In this document: positions 1 to 4,948 of the stretch, piece by piece
Layout: each line of letters begins with the position of its first letter
Position numbering within the stretch: the stretch's first letter is position 1
NCBI GenBank assembly: GCA_019309685.1
Contig: JAFDFT010000216.1
Coordinates: forward strand, 1-5,168
From: Deltaproteobacteria bacterium
Lineage (GTDB): Bacteria > Desulfobacterota > Desulfobacteria > Desulfobacterales > JAABPS01
Length of the DNA: 5,168 nt
Direction: 5' to 3'
Position numbers and translations under genes: made by a program
The notes under the pieces: generated by a model
What the model saw: only the letters and a program-made list of their open reading frames with translations
Told to the model about the DNA's origin: nothing
The model's database searches: none

Positions 1-849
1 TATCCAACCGGGGGTGCGATCGCCAAGATTGTCAATAAAAAAAGGGATGTTTACGGCATCCGGTGTACAGTGGAATCCACGGGCGGATCCGTATTTAACG
101 TTAACGCGATTATGTCAGGTGATTTGCAGTTTGGGATTGTTCAGTCAGACCGTCAGTTCCAGGCAATAAATGGTCTCGCGGAATGGGAAGATAAAGGAAA
201 GCAGGATGACCTTCGTGCTGTTTTCAGCATTCATCCTGAGTCTGTAACCCTTGTGGCTGCGGTTGACTCGGGCATAAAGGATATCAGAGATCTGAAAGGC
301 AAACGGGTAAACATTGGGAATCCGGGATCCGGTCAGCGCCAGAATGCTATTGACGCTCTCGAAACGGTTGGGCTCGACTATAAAACAGACCTTAAGGCAG
401 AGGGAATCAAGGCTTCTGAATCCGCGGGACTGCTTCAAGACGGGCGAATTGACGCTTTTTTTTATACGGTTGGCCATCCCAGCGGATCTATCAAAGAGGC
501 GACTTCCGGGATGCGGAAAGTCAGATTTGCCTCTATTACCGGGATAGATAAACTTCTTGCGAAATATCCTTATTACGCGAAGTCTTTCATCCCTATAGAT
601 CTATATCCAGGTGCAGAGAATGAGAAAAATGTCGATAGCTTCGGCGTCAAGGCTACATTCGTAACCTCAGCCAGGGTTTCTGAAGAGGTGGTTTATGCCA
701 TAACAAAAGAAGTTTATGAGAATTTTGAAGAATTTAAAACACTTCATCCTGCTTATAAAAATCTCACAAAGGAAAATATGCTGGAAGGTTTGTCCGCACC
801 CATACATTCCGGAGCGATGAAGTATTATAAGGAAGCGGGTTTGAAGTAA
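1..849 (+). CDS. TAXI family TRAP transporter solute-binding subunit (5' partial)
   Basis: This is the periplasmic substrate-binding protein of a tripartite ATP-independent periplasmic (TRAP) transporter of the TAXI type, which delivers small organic acids or amino acids to a DctQ/DctM-type membrane pair for ion-driven uptake. The frame is open from base 1 (first residues YPTGGAIAKIVN), so the gene starts upstream; the GTG at 70 is internal and is not the start. Family hallmarks in order are YPTGGAIAKIVN, VESTGGSVFNVNAI, GDLQFGIVQSD, DLKGKRVNIGNPGSGQRQNA (the typical GxPGSG ligand-loop region) and LLQDGRIDAFFYTVGHPSG. The 282 visible residues suggest that roughly 40 N-terminal residues, including the signal peptide, are missing, given a usual length near 320. 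The ligand cannot be read from the sequence. No TRAP membrane subunit follows; the next gene is convergent. Family assignment is strong; substrate is unknown. Confidence 0.93.
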   Translation, partial: YPTGGAIAKIVNKKRDVYGIRCTVESTGGSVFNVNAIMSGDLQFGIVQSDRQFQAINGLAEWEDKGKQDDLRAVFSIHPESVTLVAAVDSGIKDIRDLKGKRVNIGNPGSGQRQNAIDALETVGLDYKTDLKAEGIKASESAGLLQDGRIDAFFYTVGHPSGSIKEATSGMRKVRFASITGIDKLLAKYPYYAKSFIPIDLYPGAENEKNVDSFGVKATFVTSARVSEEVVYAITKEVYENFEEFKTLHPAYKNLTKENMLEGLSAPIHSGAMKYYKEAGLK

Positions 850-1079
850 TATTGATGGTTTCGCAATCCGCCTATGGCGGACTGCGCTTCACCTCTCGTC
901 AATGTGGCGCTTGTTGAAGCAAAGCGGAAATGCCGCTATAAGCGGGAAACTTGGACTTTTTGCTTTGCCATCACATGATATTTAACGTGGCAGCTAATTT
1001 TTAAGGTATTGTTTTTTGGCTGCAGAGCAATTGTCACATACGCATCTTTTGTAGCAATTCGGATGAAATGACGAATGCT
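850..1079. other. Convergent intergenic region between TAXI gene and hydrolase gene
   Basis: This 230-bp gap separates two genes that point at each other. No credible ORF was found in it. It holds a GC palindrome at 862-886 (annotated separately). It also has two small competing hairpins sharing one arm: AGCGG 923-927 with CCGCT 933-937, or CCGCT 933-937 with AGCGG 941-945. GCAAAGC (919-925) and GCTTTGC (962-968) form a wider inverted pair around them. A run of six T occurs near 1011-1016, but no strong stem directly precedes it. Transcripts from both sides must end here, yet no textbook intrinsic terminator is visible. Confidence 0.6.
862..886. repeat. GC-rich palindrome (TCCGCC-TAT-GGCGGA)
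   Basis: Perfect 6-bp arms TCCGCC (867-872) and GGCGGA (876-881) flank a 3-nt loop. After one A/C mismatch the stem extends by four more pairs (CGCA 862-865 with TGCG 883-886). The core matches the palindrome at 2526-2543 at 16 of 18 positions (ATCCGCCTNTGGCGGRCT), so it is probably a member of a dispersed intergenic repeat. It lies 12 nt after the TAXI stop codon and could stabilise or end that mRNA. No T-run follows it on either strand, so it is called a repeat rather than a terminator. Confidence 0.6.
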
Positions 1080-1631
1080 CTACTTATTTTCTTCTTTCAT
1101 AATATACCTGAATAGACAATGGTCTTTACCGGTCTTTTGGCGCTGTTCTAAAAGAAGTTTGACATCCGGGTTGTAACCATCCAGAATAGCATAGTCCGCA
1201 TACTTGCAGTACAGCTTGGCGTATTCTCCAAGGCCCCACTTTTCGGCAGCATTATAAAAAATACAGTTTCCGACTTTTGCTTCAAGATCCCCATCAGGAA
1301 GGCTTGGTTTTGCCCCAAAATTTTTAGAAGAGATGTCCGTATAAATCAGCCAGTTTGCCAGGGACAGTGGTTTTCCTTTATTTTGGACAACCTCAGCGAT
1401 ACGCTTCCCCCGTTCTCTTCCGAATGATTCCACTGCCTGCTTAATCAGTGCTTCTCCTTCTTCAGGTCCGAGCTTTTCAATAATATGCTTTGCCATTGTT
1501 GAGAACAACTGTGATCCCAGGCCGAATCCCGGTGTGTGATATTTTTTCCCCGCAATTAGTCGTTTTAACGCTCCTTTGGCAAGATAGAAAAAATTGAGTC
1601 CCTTTTTCTTTTCTCTTTCCAGATCATTCAA
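1080..1631 (-). CDS. L-2-amino-thiazoline-4-carboxylic acid hydrolase-family protein
   Basis: The 183-aa protein resembles the ATC hydrolase family (PF14196-like), named for an enzyme that opens the thiazoline ring of ATC on the route to L-cysteine. Most family members are uncharacterised, so the reaction here is not established. Family-like features are the helix around residues 57-83 (EEGEALIKQAVESFGRERG), GNCIFYNAAEKWGL at 121-134, then C142, D146, GYNP at 152-155 and a terminal KDHCLFRY at 169-176 matching the usual GDxxCxF motif. Cys123, Cys142 and Cys172 are candidate active-site or metal-binding residues. No signal peptide or membrane segment is visible, so it is probably cytoplasmic. 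The start is TTG, chosen because AAGGAG sits 7 nt upstream; an ATG three bases further in is out of frame. It is the last gene of a unit, 18 nt after the preceding paralogue, so probably co-transcribed with both small proteins. Confidence 0.72.
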   Translation of the reverse strand: MNDLEREKKKGLNFFYLAKGALKRLIAGKKYHTPGFGLGSQLFSTMAKHIIEKLGPEEGEALIKQAVESFGRERGKRIAEVVQNKGKPLSLANWLIYTDISSKNFGAKPSLPDGDLEAKVGNCIFYNAAEKWGLGEYAKLYCKYADYAILDGYNPDVKLLLEQRQKTGKDHCLFRYIMKEENK

Positions 1632-1638
1632 TTGTATT

Positions 1639-1644
1639 CTCCTT
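1639..1644 (-). promoter_or_regulatory. Shine-Dalgarno site for the TTG-started hydrolase gene
   Basis: AAGGAG on the minus strand lies 7 nt before the TTG at 1631-1629, inside the 18-nt gap after the upstream stop codon. It decides the non-ATG start, since the nearby ATG is in another frame. Confidence 0.75.
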
Positions 1645-1649
1645 GGTAT

Positions 1650-2018
1650 TTAATCCAGGCTAACCAGCCAGTCTTTGGCTTCTTCCAGGTCAGTAAAATC
1701 CTTAATGTTTCCCTTGGTGACCATTTGTGCGACTTTTAATAAAAACTTCTTTGCCCCTTCCACGCCAAGTATGGCCCATGCTTTTGTATTGGGCGTTGTG
1801 TCTTTGGCTGCCTGTCTCATTGCCTGCCAGGATTTCTTGTCATAATCTGAGTTGGTGACATCAACCAACTGTAAAGCAGAACCCTTTTCCAATGTTACAA
1901 TAAGAGATCTTGATTCTTCAATGACAGGTAGTACTTCCGCGGCAGTCGCGTTGGAGTAATCCACACACAGTATTTTTTTACCTTTATGTTTTATCCAGTA
2001 TATACGATCACTACTCAT
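1650..2018 (-). CDS. SpoIIAA/STAS-like small protein, paralogue 1 (operon-internal copy)
   Basis: This 122-aa soluble protein resembles the small SpoIIAA-like (STAS/SEC14-type alpha-beta) proteins of unknown function: an N-terminal strand pair with KGKKILCVDYSNAT (12-25), a central LQLVDV strand (49-54), a helix with KSWQAMRQAAK (62-72), a strand AWAILGVEGAKK (80-91), and the closing pattern NIKDFTDLEEAKDWL (104-118), where the AxxWL ending is typical. The fold assignment rests on this pattern only. It aligns without gaps to the product of 2460-2092 with 69 of 122 residues identical (57%), showing a tandem duplication. The ATG start at 2018 is set by GGAGGG 5 nt upstream. It has no signal peptide, no membrane segment and no obvious catalytic site; a binding or regulatory role is possible but not shown. 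It sits 18 nt ahead of the hydrolase-family gene. Confidence 0.7.
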   Translation of the reverse strand: MSSDRIYWIKHKGKKILCVDYSNATAAEVLPVIEESRSLIVTLEKGSALQLVDVTNSDYDKKSWQAMRQAAKDTTPNTKAWAILGVEGAKKFLLKVAQMVTKGNIKDFTDLEEAKDWLVSLD

Positions 2019-2023
2019 TTTAT

Positions 2024-2029
2024 CCCTCC
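2024..2029 (-). promoter_or_regulatory. Shine-Dalgarno site for paralogue 1
   Basis: GGAGGG on the minus strand lies 5 nt before the ATG at 2018. Together with the 73-nt gap after the previous gene, it gives this cistron its own strong ribosome entry. Confidence 0.75.
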
Positions 2030-2091
2030 ATAATATTGAAATTAAATGTTAATTATCTTTCTTGACGAAACCGTTACTTTTTATCCGATGT

Positions 2092-2460
2092 TTATTTTTG
2101 ACTTACTAACCATTCTTTGGCATCGTTAATATTGTCAAATGCTTTTATATTTCTTTTAGATACCATTTTCGTGACGGTTAACAGATATTTTTTCGCCCCT
2201 TCAACGCCTAGTACGGCAGATGCCTTGGAGTATGGTACTGTTTCTTTTGCCCCCTGTCTCACTGTCTGCCATGATTTTAGATCATAATTTGCATTCGATA
2301 CGTCAACGAGCTGCAAAATTGATTTTTTTTCCTGAGCGCAGGAAATAGAAACAGATTCTTTTGCGGTTGATATGATTTCATCTGGCGTTGCATTGGAATA
2401 ATCAGCATATAATATCTTTTCCCCTTTGTACTCAATCCAAGATACGCGGTTGCTTGTCAT
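2092..2460 (-). CDS. SpoIIAA/STAS-like small protein, paralogue 2 (promoter-proximal copy)
   Basis: This 122-aa protein is the first gene of the three-gene unit and a paralogue of the next one (57% identity, same length, no gaps). Shared blocks include DYSNAT, LQLVDV, KSWQ, LGVEGAKK, NIK and AKxWLVS. Differences concentrate in residues 26-48, a likely surface or ligand region, and near the C-terminus. The frame is open to a TTG at 2487, but the ATG at 2460 is preferred: AAGGAGG lies 5 nt before it, and this start gives exactly the paralogue's length. No signal peptide or transmembrane segment is visible. A SpoIIAA-like (STAS/SEC14) fold is likely from the pattern; function is not known. Its upstream region is unusually rich in secondary structure, so it is the cistron most exposed to leader-based control. 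Confidence 0.72.
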   Translation of the reverse strand: MTSNRVSWIEYKGEKILYADYSNATPDEIISTAKESVSISCAQEKKSILQLVDVSNANYDLKSWQTVRQGAKETVPYSKASAVLGVEGAKKYLLTVTKMVSKRNIKAFDNINDAKEWLVSQK

Positions 2461-2465
2461 TAAGT

Positions 2466-2472
2466 CCTCCTT
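2466..2472 (-). promoter_or_regulatory. Shine-Dalgarno site fixing the paralogue 2 start
   Basis: A near-perfect AAGGAGG on the minus strand lies 5 nt before the ATG at 2460. It falls inside the N-terminal extension that a TTG start at 2487 would give, which argues that the extension is not translated. Confidence 0.8.
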
Positions 2473-2525
2473 TTGAAACTTTTGCAAAACCCCACTTTTT
2501 GCACAATTTATGTGTCAGGTGGAAC

Positions 2526-2543
2526 ATCCGCCTTTGGCGGGCT
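2526..2543. repeat. GC-rich palindrome (CCGCC-TTT-GGCGG)
   Basis: Arms CCGCC (2528-2532) and GGCGG (2536-2540) enclose a TTT loop. Over 18 bases it matches the element after the TAXI gene (866-883) at 16 positions. Both copies are intergenic, as expected for a dispersed palindromic repeat. No T-run follows on either strand. Confidence 0.55.
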
Positions 2544-2549
2544 CAAATT

Positions 2550-2579
2550 TTAATCCGCCACCGAACTTTGGCGGCTTAA
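2550..2579. repeat. Inverted repeat TTAA-TCCGCCA / TGGCGG-C-TTAA
   Basis: CCGCCA (2555-2560) pairs with TGGCGG (2569-2574) across an 8-nt loop. Outside one T/C mismatch, TTAA (2550-2553) pairs with TTAA (2576-2579). The architecture of four outer pairs, one mismatch and six inner pairs is the same as in the element at 862-886, which supports a common repeat family. It begins 6 nt beyond the palindrome at 2526-2543. Confidence 0.5.
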
Positions 2580-2641
2580 TCCTCGAAATGCTAAGTGAAT
2601 TCATATAGTTAAAATTATCGCTTCCCCCTCAGCTTAAAGTT

Positions 2642-2697
2642 CGGGGTCTTCGACTTGAACTTGAACCCCGGTTAAATGCAAAACTAATTTAACGGGG
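2642..2697. promoter_or_regulatory. Two mutually exclusive hairpins sharing one arm
   Basis: The segment CCCCG at 2666-2670 can pair in two ways. In the first, CGGGGT (2642-2647) pairs with ACCCCG (2665-2670) across a 17-nt loop that contains a tandem CTTGAA repeat (2654-2665). In the second, CCCC (2666-2669) plus GTTAAAT (2671-2677) pairs with ATTTAAC (2687-2693) plus GGGG (2694-2697), an 11-bp stem with a single bulged G at 2670 and a 9-nt loop. The two cannot form together. This is the geometry of an attenuator or switch, but it could equally be a repetitive palindromic element. No T-run follows, so a classic terminator is not supported. Confidence 0.4.
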
Positions 2698-2813
2698 CAG
2701 GCAAAAATTACTATTTTTCAAAAGTCTCCTTTTTTAATCTTAAGCCCAAGCTTATTATTTTGATGAAATTGGGTCAAGAAAGAAAAACATATAACAGCTC
2801 ATCAGTATAAATC

Positions 2814-2835
2814 GTATCAGGAAAAATCCTGATAC
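2814..2835 (-). terminator. Terminator-like hairpin after the SDR gene
   Basis: A perfect 9-bp stem, GTATCAGGA (2814-2822) with TCCTGATAC (2827-2835), has a 4-nt loop and lies about 35 nt past the SDR stop codon. On the minus strand the loop is TTTT and the sequence after the stem is only moderately T-rich (GATTTATACTG). It is a plausible transcript end or 3' stabiliser, but not a canonical intrinsic terminator. Confidence 0.5.
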
Positions 2836-2869
2836 AGAATGCTAGAAGGTGGTTTTAATGGAAGGCCTA

Positions 2870-3670
2870 TTACCCAATCCTTGAGCTCTGTCCGCCATCT
2901 ACAGGAAGAATAACTGAGGTGATAAACTTTGCTTCATCTGATGCAAGAAAAAGAGCGGCGTAAGCAGTGTCCCAGGCGTCTCCCATTCCGCCCTTTAAAG
3001 GGACCAAATCATTTCTAAAACGGATAAGTTCTTCTTTGTTTTTCCCCGTGGCTCCTGATATTCCTTCGATTGCCATGGGCGTATTCATTAACCCTGGCAT
3101 AATCGCGTTTACGCGGATTCCTTTCTTTGCATATTTCATGGCCATTTGATGAGTCAAGGCATTGACTCCGGCTTTGGATACTTTATATGCAGTCATTCCA
3201 ACAGCGCATACAGCGGCCGCAGACGAAATGCTGATAATTGAACCATCTCCATGACTTTCCATTACCGGGATTACATGCTTGCAGGTTAAAAATATCCCCT
3301 TAAGGTTTGCATTAAAAATGTTGTCCCATGCTTCAGGGTCCAATTTAGGCACAGTATTGTCGCCTGCCCCAATGCCGACATTGTTAACCAGAATGTCTAT
3401 GCACCCATAAGCTTCAACGCATTTTTCAGTAATTTTTCTGCAGTCTTCTTCTTTTGTTATGTCTGCTTCTAAGGCAGTAGACATCCCGCCTTCGCTGTCA
3501 ATCATTTTTTTTGTATCTTCAGCTGAATTCAACCGGCGGTCAACAAGCAGGACTTTCGCTCCGTGACGGGCAAATAAAAGAGATATGGCTCTTCCATTTC
3601 CAATGGTATCTCCGGGTGTTTGCCCCGCGCCAATTACAATTGCTACTTTGCCATTTAATCGTTTATCCAT
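2870..3670 (-). CDS. SDR family NAD(P)-dependent oxidoreductase
   Basis: This 266-aa classical short-chain dehydrogenase/reductase interconverts a hydroxyl and a keto group using a nicotinamide cofactor; it is probably cytoplasmic. Rossmann features are KVAIVIGAG at 8-16 and a cofactor loop with four extra residues compared with the usual TGxxxGxG (GAGQTPGDTIGNGRA, 14-28). D44 ends the second strand (LLVDRR) and favours NAD. Further motifs are NNVG at 96-99, N122, S149/S150, Y162 and K166 (YxxxK) as the catalytic set, and the MPG turn at 191-193. The C-terminal FLASDEAKFIT and PVDGG blocks are typical. The frame stays open to a GTG at 3703, with another ATG at 3688. The ATG at 3670 is preferred because it gives the usual few residues before the first strand, though no strong Shine-Dalgarno site supports any choice. 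Substrate is unknown. It is followed by a strong hairpin and preceded by a 284-bp gap from LivH, so it may have its own promoter. Confidence 0.9.
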   Translation of the reverse strand: MDKRLNGKVAIVIGAGQTPGDTIGNGRAISLLFARHGAKVLLVDRRLNSAEDTKKMIDSEGGMSTALEADITKEEDCRKITEKCVEAYGCIDILVNNVGIGAGDNTVPKLDPEAWDNIFNANLKGIFLTCKHVIPVMESHGDGSIISISSAAAVCAVGMTAYKVSKAGVNALTHQMAMKYAKKGIRVNAIMPGLMNTPMAIEGISGATGKNKEELIRFRNDLVPLKGGMGDAWDTAYAALFLASDEAKFITSVILPVDGGQSSRIG

Positions 3671-3954
3671 TGCGTGCTCATTTAGCATAAAGTTTTTTTG
3701 CACAAATGTGATCTAAAATCAACAATAGATTTTTTTCATAAAACGTAAATAATAAATATCCCAAATCAATCAAATGCTCATTGCTCCTGCTCACTGGGGA
3801 CACAGCTTGTCTCGCCGTATCTCTTTGCGAAGGCGGAAAATCGGGCAAAATAGCAATTTGTCGATGGGCGCTAACTATTTATTATTTGGAGGAATACTAT
3901 TGAAGGCATCTGATTAAGTCAGTAGGCGCTTAGGACATCTGTTACAGGCCAATT
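3671..3954. other. Intergenic region between livH-type gene and SDR gene
   Basis: No recognisable gene lies here. On the minus strand one frame stays open for about 65 codons across the more GC-rich part (about 3880-3685), without a good start codon or recognisable motif. The part near 3721-3775 is strongly AT-rich and could hold the SDR promoter, but no well-spaced -35/-10 pair was found. TGCTC occurs three times close together (3775, 3782, 3788). A CGCC/GGCG pair (3813-3816, 3832-3835) is the only notable stem. No LivM start follows the LivH stop. Confidence 0.5.
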
Positions 3955-4857
3955 TTAAACCCTTTCGATGCGGACTGTGCCGAAAAGTCCATATGGACGG
4001 ATGAAAAGCATTATCAGGAGTATAATATAGGCTGCGACTTCTTTGAAGCCGATCAGACCCAGGGGTTCGATATAAGCTGCCGTTAGGCTCTCAAATATAC
4101 CAATGGCAATACCGGCAATAAAAGCGCCACGAATGCTGTCCATCCCACCAATGAGAACAACCGGGATCGCCCGAAATCCGACTTGCGCCAGAGAAGTGGA
4201 AAAAACACCAAAGTTTGAGATCATGATCCCTGCCACAGCGACGCACATTGCGCTGACACTCCAGGTAATCATTAAAATAAAACGGGCGTTGATCCCAAAA
4301 GCAGTGGCAATAGTCTGGTTTTCAGAGACAGCCCGAACAGCCAAACCCCATCGGGTACCTAAAAGAAATATGATAACAAGGCCAAATGTTAATAAGGATA
4401 ATAAACCAGCCCATATTTGCTCGGAAAGAAAAAAAAGACGACTCATCTTAAAGGTTATATCCGGCAGGTTCAGGGGTGACCAGCCGGAAGAACCTATATA
4501 TTTCAAAACAAATTGAATGAATGCACTCAACAGAAAAAATAGTCCAAGCGTTGCCTTTGTCATAAAGATGGGGTCCCGTCCAATCAGTGGTTTAATTGTA
4601 AGGTGCTCAATAACAGCACCCGCAATTCCCGCAGTTAACAGGCCTAAGGGAAATGCGATAATAAGGGGCAGCGCCTGTCTGGCAAATAGTGTATAAAAAA
4701 GAAAAGTGCCGATAACGAGAAGCTGCCCTACCGCAAAGTTAAAGGTCCCTGAAGCCCTGAAGATGATAACGATAGAAAGACCCAGAAGTGCGTATACTAA
4801 ACCCACTAAGATTCCTGAACCAATGGACTGAACAATGTCGATTATGACGATATGCAT
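3955..4857 (-). CDS. livH: Branched-chain amino acid ABC transporter permease, LivH type
   Basis: This 300-aa integral inner-membrane protein matches the LivH family in length and content. LivH and LivM form the channel of the ABC importer for leucine, isoleucine, valine or related compounds, driven by LivG/LivF and fed by a periplasmic binding protein. Seen here: an N-terminal hydrophobic segment with GLVYALLGLSIVIIFRASG (19-37), the FNFAVGQLLVIG motif (39-50), several further hydrophobic segments, the cytoplasmic loop RAVSENQTIATAFGIN (175-190) that contacts the ATPase, VVLIGGMDSIRGAFIAG (233-249) and the closing IRPYGLFG (286-293). The ATG at 4857 is used; upstream is a weak GGGAA about 8 nt away. 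It has no LivM, LivG, LivF or binding-protein gene next to it: a methyltransferase gene lies before it and a gap plus an SDR after it. Many such homologues in anaerobes carry other acids, so the substrate is open. Confidence 0.92.
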   Translation of the reverse strand: MHIVIIDIVQSIGSGILVGLVYALLGLSIVIIFRASGTFNFAVGQLLVIGTFLFYTLFARQALPLIIAFPLGLLTAGIAGAVIEHLTIKPLIGRDPIFMTKATLGLFFLLSAFIQFVLKYIGSSGWSPLNLPDITFKMSRLFFLSEQIWAGLLSLLTFGLVIIFLLGTRWGLAVRAVSENQTIATAFGINARFILMITWSVSAMCVAVAGIMISNFGVFSTSLAQVGFRAIPVVLIGGMDSIRGAFIAGIAIGIFESLTAAYIEPLGLIGFKEVAAYIILLIMLFIRPYGLFGTVRIERV

Positions 4858-4948
4858 CTAGATTCCCGTAAAGCCTGAATGTTCTAAATTATTAAAAAAT
4901 ACATGAATATAATTGAACGAGCCGTTACATTATTGGGGCGTCTTATTT

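Larger units (their letters stand above)
2461..2869. other. Structured 409-bp intergenic region
   Basis: No credible full-length gene is present on either strand. Left to right it holds the ribosome site of the downstream gene, a GC palindrome (2526-2543), a longer palindrome flanked by TTAA (2550-2579), two overlapping hairpins sharing one arm (2642-2697), a short perfect hairpin TAAGC/GCTTA (2741-2754) and a strong 9-bp hairpin (2814-2835). On the minus strand an 11-codon micro-ORF with its own AAGGAG lies at 2721-2689. A TTGACC box on the minus strand (2777-2772) lacks a well-spaced -10 box, so no promoter is called. The region is the probable leader of the three-gene unit and also ends the SDR transcript. 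Confidence 0.6.

Noticed and set aside
145..547. Reading frames of 110 codons (-) and 77 codons (+) inside the TAXI gene
   Set aside because: They overlap a confidently identified gene in other frames and show no recognisable domain.
1006..1030. T-run with GCAGC/GCTGC pair as a terminator
   Set aside because: The stem is only 5 bp with a loop of about 25 nt, and the T-run is inside the loop rather than after the stem.
2461..2487. N-terminal extension of paralogue 2 from a TTG at 2487
   Set aside because: The extension contains the strong Shine-Dalgarno site for the ATG at 2460 and would break the exact length match to the paralogue.
2388..2579. 63-codon plus-strand frame
   Set aside because: It overlaps the start of paralogue 2 and runs through the palindromes; no protein-like pattern.
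2845..2884. AAGGTGG followed by ATG on the plus strand
   Set aside because: Only eight codons before a stop, overlapping the SDR 3' end; no sign of a real gene.
2967..3149. 60-codon plus-strand frame inside the SDR
   Set aside because: Antisense shadow of a well-supported SDR gene.
3888..3917. GGAGG followed by TTG on the plus strand
   Set aside because: The frame stops after five codons, so the ribosome-like site is probably chance.
4103..4516. 137-codon plus-strand frame inside the LivH gene
   Set aside because: Antisense shadow of a typical permease gene; composition is not that of a real protein.
4889..4917. Possible promoter before LivH (TTCAAT, 17 nt, TAATAA on the minus strand)
   Set aside because: Each box matches the consensus at only about three of six positions in AT-rich DNA, which is expected by chance.
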